The position numbers and the translations under genes were made by a program. A DNA stretch of 64,000 bases. Source: Lathyrus oleraceus. Its lineage: Eukaryota; Streptophyta; Magnoliopsida; Fabales; Fabaceae. This document shows, one piece after another, positions 1 to 14,540 of the stretch; position 1 is the stretch's first letter, and every line of letters begins with the position of its first letter. The stretch is taken from NCBI RefSeq assembly GCF_024323335.1, contig NC_066584.1, forward strand, positions 430,803,319 to 430,867,318. The letters run 5' to 3'. Under the pieces are notes generated by a model. The model made no database searches. It was not told where the DNA came from and worked only from the letters and a program-made list of their open reading frames with translations.

Positions 1-1610
<1,610 letters not shown>

Positions 1611-1616
1611 TACATC

Positions 1617-2285
1617 TAAAGGTATTTGACTCTATTTGTTACAAGCATGTTCCTGATGTTAGAAGAAGGAAGTTTGATAACAAGAGTCAACATATGATTC
1701 TGGTAGGATATCATAAAACTGGTGCATACAGACTGTTCAATCCAGGAGGAAGTAAGGAAAATATACAAGTTGCACAAATAGCTATATGGCCTCAAGCCGA
1801 CACCTAGGGCATGGAACAAGAATATCAACTCATACTTAGTCAAATTGGGATTCGTCAAATGCAAGTATGAGTATAATGTCTATGTTTTGGTTATGGTACA
1901 AGATATAACAATCATCAACTTATATGTCGATGACTTGTTAGTAACTGGAAATAGCTTGGAGAACCTGTCGAAGTTAAAAAGCTGATGACGAGGGAATTTA
2001 AAATGTCGGATTTGGGAAACTTGTCTTATTTCCTAGGCATGGAATTTCAAACTTCGAGGCAAGGCATGATGCTACATCAAAGAAAGTATGTTAAAGAGAT
2101 ACTCAAGAGATTCAGGATGGATGATTTAACTTCTTTATCTTCGCATGTTGAACCAAATTTGAAGTTGGAGAAGCATGGAGATGAAGACAAAGTCGATGCA
2201 ACTTTGTTCAAACAAATTTGTCGTATCTTTGAGATATGTGTGCAATAGTCGGCCTGATATATGTTTCTCAGTCGGATTAGTTAGG
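1617..2285 (+). pseudogene. Copia (Ty1) pol fragment: end of integrase fused to reverse transcriptase remnant
   Basis: The first part (about 1618-1743) reads VFDSICYKHVPD and then MILVGYHKTGAYRLFNP, which is the conserved tail of Copia integrase. The next recognisable part (about 1784 onward) begins YGLKPTPRAWNKNI, the YGLKQAPRAW motif of Copia reverse transcriptase. It continues with INLYVDDLLVTGN, where the YVDD catalytic box is present, and SDLGNLSYFLGMEF. The RT amino-terminal half is deleted between the two blocks, and the reading frame changes at least twice. The fragment stops near 2285, where a chromovirus-like LTR region begins. This is a dead, internally deleted Copia remnant; the lineage cannot be called from so little. 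Confidence 0.85.
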
Positions 2286-4798
2286 GGATATGGGTTTTTC
2301 TGCCTTATGAAGACTAAAACCTACCCGTGAGGGGATATGGGTTTTTCTGCCTTTTTAGGTTTCCTTATAAAGACTAAAACCTAAAAAGGCATTTATATGT
2401 CTTGCTTGACATATATATGTCTTGCTTGGATTGTTGTCATTATTTGTTATTTCATGTGTTTTATGGGATTTGAGGGTATTTTAGTAATTTAATAAATAAT
2501 AGAAATATAGAGTATTGAGAGTGGAGAAATAAAATAGAAATTATTTAATTTATAAATAATTAGATATTTTAGTTATTTGGAGAATATTAGAGAAATTATC
2601 ATATTGAATAAATAAAGTAATTATTTTAATTAAAACCATATTAGGGTGGGTGGAAACAATTTAGAATATTAGAGTTGCATATAAACTAACGTGAGGAGCT
2701 TGAGAGTTGGTATGAGAGAAATTGAAATTTGAGAAAAGAGACAAATCTAAAGAGGGAAGAAAGTACTCTCTAGCGATCCTGAGAAAAAGGGGAAGAATTC
2801 CATCAACCTTCAACTTCGAGGTAAGGGGGAATTTTCTTACTCATGGGTGACTTTAAACGGTCAGGATGGTGAATGATCCTTACACTTCTATTTATGCAAT
2901 TTTAGTGTTCATTATTTGTGGTCTTATTGGTGATCAAACAGATTTGACCAAAACCCATGAGGTTACTGATTAATTGTTGCTCTGATGGCTGTTAATGTAA
3001 TGAAAAAAAATGTATGAATGTGATTTGTGTTTTGGCCAAAAAGGGTTTGGGCAAAACCCTTTGAGGCGATTGATTATTGTATTGCTCTAATTTTGATGAA
3101 TATGATATGAAAATCTATATTGCTGTGAATTGAACCCCTTGATGCCTTGTATGAAAAATTTGTATGATTTGTCCTTTGGGATTTTTGAGATGTATCTTAC
3201 TGTTAATGTGTTTATCGATGAATTCCATTGAAACCCTTTAGGTCTAATTTTCTTAATTGCTTTAAAATGTCATAAAAGTCAAAAATTATAGAATTGGAAT
3301 TTTTTTCGGAAAAAAAAAATCGAAAACTCAAAATATCGAAAAAATCGAGTGGGGTGAAAATGGACGGATAAAGAATGTCGTGCGGGAAGCCGCGCCTCGA
3401 TGGTTGCGGTCAGTGGAGATCATGCCATGCAGGCGGTGGATCACGTCGGGATGGTGAGGGTTGGACGCGGGTCGATGCCAGAGAGTAATCACGCGCCGGC
3501 AGCAACCGTACGTCTATCGGTCGGGTCCGACGACAATAGATCGTCGGGCGAATCAGGGAAATTTCAACAATTTTCACATTCAGGGTCCATTCAGTGATTT
3601 CTGAGCAATTTTTGTGTCAATGACTCTCTTTTTTTACCTTTGTGGAATTTTTTAGTAAAGCCGCAAGCTCTTAGAGTTCAGTAGAGTTATCACATGTAAA
3701 CAATTATCAGTATAGCATGTTTGAGCAGTTTAGAGTACTTCTGAGTACTTCAAAGTTAGGTTTAGGAGTTGTTGTAGAGCGGGTTATATGTATTTATAAC
3801 TTTTGATTAGCTATGATTATATAATAAAATGATAAAATACTTTGTTGAGATGTTTTGAGCATATTGATTAATTTTTGAGTTGATGAGTAATAACAAAAGT
3901 TTACGTAATTATTGATGATTTTGGAATTATAATATAATTATTAAGATTAATTCTATTTTGAGTTGAGAAATTTAGAGGAATTACAGTGAGACTTGATAAT
4001 TGGCGAACTTATGGTTCAATAGTGGAACTTGTTTGAGTATGAAAATTTTGAGAATGATTGTGTTGATTTTTTGAGTTCTATTATTGTTTTTGCCATAATC
4101 ATGCATACATATATATATTGGAGTTGTGTAAGACTCCGGTCCAGTGAGGTCATATTTAGAGAGGAACCATGATGGTCTCATGTCTCTAGAGGGATACGGT
4201 TCAAAGAAGAATCAGAGACATGGATAAATCATTAACACACCTCTGATGACCAAAACTCTGGTACCACATACATATTTGAGAAGAAGTTTGTGCATTTTGC
4301 ATTGCATTGTATTGTTGTTGTTGTTGTTGTGTGAGAATGGTCTATAAATTTTTATAATTGTGATGCAGTTTACTTTCACCGTTAACATTTGTAAGAATTA
4401 TTTTCACCCTTTTTTTTTTGTTTGTGTGTGGCTTTTACACCCTTGTTGCAGATACATGTAGCATGTAGTGTTCTTGTGTTGGAGATTGACAGTCATTGCC
4501 TTCTTCTTTGTTTTTAGTTCTGTTTAGTACCCTTCATGTCGCTCTGGTATTGTAACATATGGGATGTGACATTGTTTTTTTTATTTGGATGATTGTGGAG
4601 TTATTTTTTGTAACTGATGTTTCAATTGAGTAATTTTGTTTATAAGACCATGTGAAGGTGTTGTTTGATGTTTGATATTTTCGCTACGAGTCATTTTAAT
4701 TTATAACAGGTGTTTATTTGAGAATGTGTGACACCCTTGGGTGAATTTATATTTTGAATTATTATATTACTTTGAGAGTCGGAAAATAGGATGTTACA
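2286..4798 (+). mobile_element. LTR of a Ty3 chromovirus-like (Tekay/Del-type) element; left edge uncertain
   Basis: The right end is clear: the LTR ends ATGTTACA at 4798 and is followed four bases on by a tRNA-Met-type primer site. The layout (AT-rich start, a GC-rich block at about 3370-3560, long T-rich tail, terminal TGTTACA) parallels the better preserved LTR at 9670-12088. The expected left end TGTAACA was not found, so the LTR is probably truncated or rearranged near 2286-2440, where short duplicated words (GGGGATATGGGTTTTTCTGC at about 2285 and 2332; ATGTCTTGCTTG at about 2397 and 2417) occur. The small open frames inside it are not genes. Confidence 0.6.
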
Positions 4799-4802
4799 TA
4801 GT

Positions 4803-4814
4803 TGGTATCATAGC
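4803..4814 (+). promoter_or_regulatory. Retrotransposon primer-binding site (tRNA-Met type, mutated)
   Basis: TGGTATCATAGC lies four bases past the LTR end. It matches the common TGGTATCAGAGC initiator-Met primer site except for one base, so the element runs on the plus strand. Confidence 0.75.
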
Positions 4815-4919
4815 AGGTCGGTCTATCCGACCAGGTTTTGTGATTTTTGTTTGTTCTATGGCATATGACATGTGTGTGAACACTATTGATACTCATTTTT
4901 ATTTTTTGACCTTTTTCCA

Positions 4920-5760
4920 GGAGGATAAGATTGAAACAAGTGGGGGAGAAGTTTTTGCTTCTCTAATATGTTTTAGGTGTGGAGGGTTAGTTCATTGTGT
5001 CGTTGATTGCAAAAGTGTAGTTTTTTGGACAAGTCAATGTTATTTCCTGAGTTTGTTGAAGAGGAGGATTCTAAGTTCATATCTGCTAGCCAAATGAAAG
5101 AGTTCTTGAAAGATAAAGACCAAGTGTGTGCGATATTTGCTTCTTTGAAAGTTGAAAGTGAAGCGGCAATGGTTGATATTTTCGTAGTGTGTGAATTTCC
5201 ATATGTGTTTCCAGACAAAATCACTGGTCTACCGCCAGAGAGATTGATTTTTCGATATATTTGGTATTTAATACCAGACATGTGTCAATGGCACCATACA
5301 AAATGCTTACTTAAGAATTGGGTGAACTGAAGAGTCAGTTAGAAAATCTGCTTGAAAAGAAGTTTGTCAGACCAAATATATCACTGTGGGGAGCTCGAAT
5401 ATTGTTAGTAAAGAAGAAAAATGGTAGTAAGAGGCTATGTGTTGACTATCGGAAGATGAATAAGGTTACAATTAAGAATAAGTATCATTTTCCTAGGATT
5501 GATGACCTTATAGACCTGTTGATTGGAGCATGTGTTTAATAAGATCGACTTGAGATCAGGCTATCATCATATCCGAATGAAAGATGAAAATATCCCAAAG
5601 ACTGTGTTTATGACATGATACGATCACTACGAATATTCAATGATGTCGTTCGGTGTGTTTAATGCCTCTGGTGTGTTTATAGAGTATATGTATAGGATAT
5701 TTCATCCCTAATTTGATCCGTTTGTTGTAGTGTTTAATGATGATATTAAGAGATAAGCAC
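4920..5760 (+). pseudogene. Ty3 chromovirus-like gag-pol remnant
   Basis: Three pieces of one polyprotein follow the primer site, with large deletions between them. (1) At about 4969-5020 there is a zinc knuckle, CFRCGGLVHCVVDC, of the CX2CX4HX4C nucleocapsid type. (2) At about 5020-5330 there is the protease/RT linker ending in VVCEFPYVFPDKITGLPPER. (3) At about 5318-5755 there is the RT start, with [25 protein letters not shown], then [19 protein letters not shown] and YEYSMMSFGVFNA. The YVDD box has decayed to VFNDDI at the end. The frame breaks at about 5330 and 5540 and in-frame stops follow. Most of gag, all of RNase H and all of integrase are missing. The remnant belongs with the LTR at 2286-4798. 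Confidence 0.85.
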
Positions 5761-6922
5761 CTTTTTCCTATCACACACATGATCATGGTCATCGCCTTCA
5801 TTGTTTTTCACAAGTGCAATTATAAATTTTTCATGACTTTGTAAAAAGTTTAATCGAATTCTCAAATGTTGGGCGTGGATTTTACATAATGGACATCAAT
5901 TGAGGAATCTTATAAGCATTTTGTTGTTACATTTGAATTCAATGCTTTTGATGAAATACATCATACTACATCAAATAAGTGGAAATTTTGTATGATATTA
6001 AAATATTAATAATGTTTCAACATACAAGTAAATGAATTTGCTCGAAAATATTTAATTTAAAGAAAAAATTATCAAATCTAAATGACAAATTGGGCAAAGA
6101 GAGCTTCAAGTGAGGCAGCCACCTTAAATCTCAAATTTTTGAGTTCTCAAAATTAATAAATAAATATTATAGATCATATGACATTTACAAAACAAATAAA
6201 TTACATTTACTTTAAGAAACTACTAAAATTTAAACATACAACTTGTTGTTTAAATTTTATTTTTCTATCACTACCTCTATCTCTTAAAATCCAAATAATA
6301 TTTATATAAAAATATGTAAATATATTCAACTATTTATTTAAAAAATTATAGAGTTGATTAGATATTACTCCCATCGTGTTATCTACCAATTTCATCGATC
6401 AATGTCTCTATTATGCTCATGGCCTATTTCTGTAATCTCTAGCTTCCTTTTTCGGACACATTAGAGTTTAAACTTCTAGCCTAACCCATTTAATGAGATA
6501 TAGTTATTAAATGCTGATAAAGCATACTAGTATATAGCTGCTACTTATTTAGCCATGCAGAAATTCAACTCATGATGGGGTTGGTCATTTAACTCTTTCG
6601 ATCGAACCAGGGATAAAACGTTTTAATGGAAAATGTTATTATATATTCCCTTCATTTTTTATCATAAATCATTTTGATATTTTAGGGATATTAAGAAATA
6701 TAATTATCAATATTTAAAATTGAAAAGTTATAAATAAAAAAATGTATAAAATTATTCTTCATTAATATTAAAAACAAAAAAATTAAATAATTTTAAAATA
6801 TATAAATATTTAAAAATATAATAAATAAACAAACTGAATAAATTGGAATGAACACAATACTAAAAATTTGCATGTTATGTCGATAGAGAGCATTAGTGTT
6901 TAATTTGATTATGTTTCTTTTT
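5761..6922. other. AT-rich DNA, no gene recognised
   Basis: Nothing coding or RNA-like could be supported. A weak Stowaway-like appearance at about 6640-6860 (TATTCCCTTCATTTT at the left, AATTGGAATGAACA at the right) was too imperfect to call. Confidence 0.4.
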
Positions 6923-7116
6923 ATTAAGTTGGGTAATGCTAACTTGTGCCCCAAGGGCACATGTTAAGAAATCCACAAATAGAAAATTTATATTGAAAAA
7001 AAAAATATTAATTATAAATTTTTAATAAATTCAATACATAATTTCCAAAAATTTGTTTCTATATTTATTTCTTAACTTGTGCCCCAAGGGCACAAGTTAG
7101 CATTTCCCATTAAGTT
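6923..7116. mobile_element. MITE with matched inverted ends and 8-bp target duplication
   Basis: The 178-bp element spans 6931-7108. It starts GGGTAATGCTAACTTGTGCC, and the reverse complement of its right end is GGGAAATGCTAACTTGTGCC. It is flanked by ATTAAGTT at 6923-6930 and 7109-7116. If one G is read as part of the duplication it becomes 9 bp, so a hAT-type (8 bp) or Mutator-type (9 bp) origin is undecided. Each arm also contains the small palindrome TGCCCCAAGGGCA. The interior is AT-rich with no coding capacity. Confidence 0.9.
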
Positions 7117-7629
7117 GTATTTACAGTTTTCCTTTAAAAGAGGATTATTTCAAATCATTTGAATTGGTTCTAATTTAAAAAAAAAAAAAATTTAAAAATT
7201 TTTTTAGAATTTTTTTTGAAAATATAATTTTTTTTAGATATAATTCATTTCAACTTAATACAAATTTAGTTTAGTCCATGTGACAATTTTAGTTTGTATA
7301 TTTAAATAAATCGTGTAACTGATTTTCACGAGAAGCAATGCAATAACAAACTTTCTCTCACCACAAAAGTTAGTTACAACTTTTCTCTCTTCTCTATCTT
7401 CATCATCTTCATCTTCTTCCACTTATGCACCAACAATTGACATCTAGAGTTCTGGTTCGGATCTACGGGAAACATAAATGAACGTGAGGCGTGTGTGATT
7501 GATTTCGATTCTAAAATTCACAATGAATTGAAGTTCGAAACCGTAACGAAATCACCTTTCTTGGTTCTGAGAAATTAAGAAACACGAGTGTTGGGTGAGA
7601 TTTAGGTGAATTCTTGCACAAGATCGAAG
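7117..7629 (+). mobile_element. Probable LTR end and leader of the decayed Copia element
   Basis: A CT-rich transcription-start-like stretch (about 7370-7425) precedes ACCAACAATTGACATCTAGAG at about 7430-7450. That resembles an LTR end followed by a mutated TGGTATCAGAGC primer site. The gag start follows at 7630, so the position suits an LTR tail and leader. The left edge of the LTR could not be found. Confidence 0.45.
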
Positions 7630-9669
7630 ATGAATGGTGGAAACGGTAGCTTGAACACAAAGCTTGTAGTCTTTGATGAAAACAATTGGAATTAGTGGAT
7701 GATTCAAATGTGTGTGTTATTTGGCACTCAAGATGTTCTTGATCTCGTCAATGACGGTTATGCAATGGTTGCAGCAAATGCAACTGAAGCATAAAGGAAC
7801 ACGTTAGATGGATGAGGAAGAAGTATCATAAAGTTATGTTCTACATCCATCAGAGTGTGGATGTGAATGTGTTTGAGAAGATCATCGATTCAACGACGAA
7901 GAAGGTTGAGTGGGACACATCGGTACTGTGCTACGGTGGTGATGCATCAACGAAGAAGGTGAAACTTTGGTCTCTACATAAGCAGTATGAGAATCTCAAC
8001 ATGGAGAACAATGGGAAGTACTTGATTATATCTCCAGAGTGATTCTGATCACAAATGAGATGAAATCTTGTGGAGAAACTCTCTCTGAACAAGTAATCAT
8101 TGAAAATGTATTGAGATCCCTTACTCCTCAGTTTGATTATATTGTTGTAGAAATTGAGCAGTCTAAGGATCTAAGCACCATGAGAATTGAAGAGTTGCAA
8201 AGTAATCTAAAGACATAAGAGTTGCGTCTGACTGAGAGAACCTATGAAAGAGAGGTAGAGCAGGCTCTGAAGGCATCTTCTAGTAAGAAGAATTAGAAGC
8301 AGTCTTGGTCAAAGACCAAGAAGAGGCATGGTGGTGGTTATCAGAAGTCAGATGTCTCCAACTCTGATGAGAAGAAACATCATAAGGGAAATGATAAGTT
8401 TGACGAGAATAAGATTCAATGTTATTGTTGTAAGAAGTTTGGTCATGTTGTTGTTGACTGTTGGTCAAATAAGGAAAGAAAATTAGAACAAGAAAACGTA
8501 GTCAGAGGAAAGTCTGATGATGAACCTGTGTTATTAATGGCTTCGGAATCTAATGGTGGATATTTGGTAGACTTGTGGTATATGGACACTGGTTGCTCAA
8601 ATCACTTAACTGGAAATAAACAGTGGCTGATTAATTTTGACTTTGGGGCTGAAGAAGAGTCTGAAGGCGGGTCTGACTCTGAAGGTGAATCTCATTTTGA
8701 TCTAGATTCTAATGATGATCCGGACTCTGGTGGTAATCATGTGTCTGAAGGTAGTCCATCATCTGATATTTTTCAAGCATCTGAAGAAGATTATGAACAA
8801 GTTCAGATACCACAAAGAATCAGACAAATACTAAGAAGATTTGTCGAGTTTGACATGTTACAAGATACTAAGATAGACTCTGAAGGGGAGGTCATTCAGT
8901 GTGCCATTTTGGTAGACTTGAAACCAATTAGTACTGAATAAGCTCTTAAGAAAAAAGTGTGGATGAAGGCCATGAAAGAAGAACTTGAGGTTATAGGAAG
9001 GAACAAGACTTGGGAGTTGACTGAGCTTTCAAAGGACAAGAAATCCATCAATATGAGATGGGTTTACAAGGTGAAACTAAAGCTAGATGGATCAACTAGA
9101 AAACACAAAACAATATTAGTAGTTAGAGGACTTGTACAGAAATCTGGACTAGATTACTTTGAGGTGTTTGCTCATATAGCTAGATATAAAACAATCATAC
9201 TGGTGATTGCTAAAGCTGCTAACATGAATTGGCTCTAATGCATTTAGATATGAAATTTGCATTTCTGAATGGTCCTTTACAAGAAGAAGTTTATGCATCA
9301 TAACCTCCTGGATTTGTGAATAAGAATCAAGAATGGATGGTGTACAAATTGCATAAAGCCATGTATGGACTGAAACAAGCTCCTAGAGCCTGGAATCTAA
9401 AACTTTATTCATTTTTCAAGCTTCAAGGATTCAGAAAATGTAAGATGGAGTATGGTGTCTATGTTTAGCATACATATGATAGCAATATGATTCTGGTGTG
9501 TATTTATGTTGATGAATGAGCTTGAGATGATTGATTTAGAGAATATGACATATTTTCTAGGGATGGAGATTTTGTACTCTCATAAGGGTATAATCTTGCA
9601 TCAGATTAAATATGAACTTGAGCTCCTGAAGAGATTTGAGCTGATGAATTGCAAGTCTGCTATCACACA
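7630..9669 (+). pseudogene. Decayed Copia polyprotein (gag, zinc knuckle, protease, RT; integrase deleted)
   Basis: The gag start reads MNGGNGSLNTKLVVFDENNW (7630), typical of UBN2-type Copia gag, and gag continues in pieces to about 8400. A zinc knuckle, CYCCKKFGHVVVDC, lies at about 8420-8460. The protease active-site region is WYMDTGCSNHLTGN (about 8577), where D-T-G is kept. Directly after it the frame jumps to the acidic linker and RT start (WMKAMKEELEVIGRNKTWEL at 8957), so integrase is deleted. Further RT pieces are WVYKVKLKLDG and YGLKQAPRAW (about 9366). There are many stops and frameshifts. The coding region is cut at 9669/9670 by the start of a chromovirus LTR, so that element inserted into this one. 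Confidence 0.9.
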
Positions 9670-12088
<2,419 letters not shown>

Positions 12089-12092
12089 TTAG

Positions 12093-12104
12093 TGGTATCA
12101 GAGC
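12093..12104 (+). promoter_or_regulatory. Primer-binding site (initiator tRNA-Met type)
   Basis: TGGTATCAGAGC is an exact match to the common plant LTR-retrotransposon primer site. It sits four bases after the LTR end at 12088. Confidence 0.9.
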
Positions 12105-13195
12105 ATGTCGGTCCGTGTGGCCGGGTTTTGTACTGTTCTCGAGTCCCTAGTATGCGACATATGTGCGAGCACTGTGGATGCTTTTTCAGATTTGTTTCTC
12201 TACTGGTTACAATTGGTTGAACTGGTTGTGTATAGAGGAATGGATGACATGATTGATCGTGTGATTGAGGAAACTTTTCAAGTGATGGCTCCAACTGAAG
12301 GGAGAAAATGTAAGTTCCAGCAGAAGGTTTCGGGTGGGAAAGAGCGAAGTGAGGGAGGGACTCCTTCCTATGTGATATGTTTCAAGTGCGGAGAGTCAGG
12401 TCATCATGTTGCTCAGTGTAAGAGTGCATACCTTAAATGCTTCAAGTGTAGAAGGGTAGGTCAGCACATTGCTGAATGTAGGAGTAATAACTCGACTTTC
12501 TTTAACTGTGGAGAGTAGGGTCACATCAATATTACTTGTCAAAAACCTTAGGTGGCTCATTCTAGAAGGAATTTTTTATGTTGTCTGGAGTAGAGACTAC
12601 TGCATCTGATAACTTGATTTGAGATACGTGCTTTATTAATAGTATCCCTCTTATTACTATTATTGATATGGATGTGACGCATTTGTTTATATCTGCTTAG
12701 TGTGTGAAAAGATTCAATTTGGAAGTATATGCTATGAGTGGGAGCATGGTTACTGATACTCCTGTTATGGGCTCAGTAACTACGACTCTTGTTTGTTTGA
12801 AGTGTTCGTTGAGTATTTTTGGTAGATATTTTGGAATGGATTTGCTTTGTCTTCCATTAGTGTAAATTGACGTTATTCCGGGGATGAACTGGTTGGAGTT
12901 CAACTATGTTCATATCAACTGTTACGTAAAAACAATGAGGTTCTCAAAGTTAGTTGAAGATGAAGATATGTTTGTTTCAGTTAAGCAAGTAAGAGAGTTT
13001 GTAAGGGATGGTGCACAAGTGTTGGTGATGTTAGCCTCGTTAGAAGCCAAAGGAAAAGGAGTAGTTTGTGATCTTCCGGTTGTTTCTGAAATCCCAAGAG
13101 CGTTTCCTGAATCAGTGATTTACCGCTAGAGCGCGAGGTTGAGTTTGTTATAGATTTGGTACCAGGTACGAGTCTGGTGTTAATGGCTCGTTACC
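12105..13195 (+). pseudogene. Ty3 chromovirus-like gag-protease remnant with most of gag deleted
   Basis: After the primer site a short piece of gag leads at once into three zinc knuckles: CFKCGESGHHVAQC, CFKCRRVGQHIAEC and a third, FNCGE(stop)GHINITC, broken by an in-frame TAG (about 12380-12545). The capsid part of gag is missing. The aspartic protease follows (about 12630-12910). Its active site reads IDMDVTHLFIS, so the catalytic D-[ST]-G triad is lost; the flap-end region GMNWLEFNYVHINC is still clear. The protease/RT linker (FPESVIYR) ends near 13130, and homology is lost at about 13195, before RT. The gene is dead and 3'-truncated. It belongs with the LTR at 9670-12088. Confidence 0.88.
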
Positions 13196-13640
13196 ATGGA
13201 TTTCAACTTTATCGGTAATTACTCATACACTTATACCAGGAATTTTGAAAATGTCGGAAATTTAATTTTTTAATATAGTACCGAGAATTTTGAAATTACT
13301 ATCAATAGAAGTAGAATATCAGAAATTGTGAAATTATCGTCATTATGGACCATACAAAATGGTAGGTTCAATAACAGTCATACAAAACTGTCTGCAAAAT
13401 CATAACCGTTGGAAATTTAAACTACCAGAAATTACATTTTTTTAAAATATCTGCTACTACATGGATTGTTTTCAAAATACCGATATTAGTTCAAAGATAT
13501 CGAAATTAAAAAAATGGTACAATTTAATACCGACAATTTTAAAATGAACTACAAAAAATTTGGTCTGTTACCGGAAATTTATAATGAACTACCGAAAATT
13601 TAGTTCTCACTTTTTGACCAAACTTTGTTCTTGGGCAGCT
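13196..13640. repeat. Degenerate array of TACCGAAAATTT-like words
   Basis: About a dozen diverged copies of a short word occur at irregular 25-60 bp spacing: TCGGAAATTT, ACCGAGAATTTTG, ACCAGAAATT, ACCGACAATTTT, ACCGGAAATTT, ACCGAAAATTT. The word then disappears abruptly. The array follows the truncated chromovirus and precedes the PMD-gene region, so it may be the subterminal part of the element that carries that gene. Confidence 0.5.
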
Positions 13641-14540
13641 TTGGAATTAACAAAATATATGGGGATGCCAGGTTTAATTTTGAGGGTGTCAGGTTAAATT
13701 CTCTATTTTTAGTCATTCACATGGATTTTTAATCTCAATATGTATAGAGGTTTTCTCTTTCCTCCCTTAAGTGTTATCCCACACCACCATGAAAAGTTCA
13801 GAATGCCCCTAACCTTCTATATGAATCTTCGGATGCGCCTATTTTAGCCATTTCTCATACCAAATATAATAGACACTCATATTATGTCAAATTTTAATCG
13901 GGAGATGCATCTCCGTATATGTAAAAAGAGCATATGAAGATGAATATCCGTAAACACCATTTATTCAAAAATACATGGGTGGTCTGGAGATGCATCTCCT
14001 GACACTGTATTTTATATCCTGCGTCAGACCTTTCCTCTTCCTCCTTTTTCATTTTCTAAAAAGTTCTAAAAACAAAACGTTTGAGCTTCGTAACATTGGA
14101 CATTCTCACCCACTCATTCAGACACCATTCATTAGAGCTCTATAACATTGAAACTCCTCCTCCTTTCCAGCATCTCAAACATTCAAGCTACTTCTCATCA
14201 ATTTGATTAGGTAAGCATTTCAAAATTTAATCTCTTTTTTTTATTTGTAGTTAGTTGTTTAGTCTAGTTAGTTGTATTAGGTGCGATAGACAATAGTGTA
14301 AATGAATTTTGTATGCTGGAAGAACATGTATTGTGGTTTTTTTGGACTAGTAGGACATAAAAGGGATTTCTGCCATGGGAGACAATCATAGGTTTGTCCG
14401 GAGATGCATCTCCGGATTTGCCTGCATTATTTTTAAAGAAATGTTGTAAATGGACTCAGGCAAAAAATTTGTTGTTTTTGTAGAATTTGTGAATTTCTCC
14501 AGGCATGTTATTTATATATGTATGTGTTTCTAATGCAAGT
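13641..14540 (+). other. 5' flank of the PMD pseudogene, with palindromes
   Basis: No coding frame. It includes a pyrimidine-rich stretch (about 14025-14170) and three copies of the GGAGATGCATCTCC palindrome described separately. It probably held the promoter and 5' UTR of the PMD gene that follows. Confidence 0.4.
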
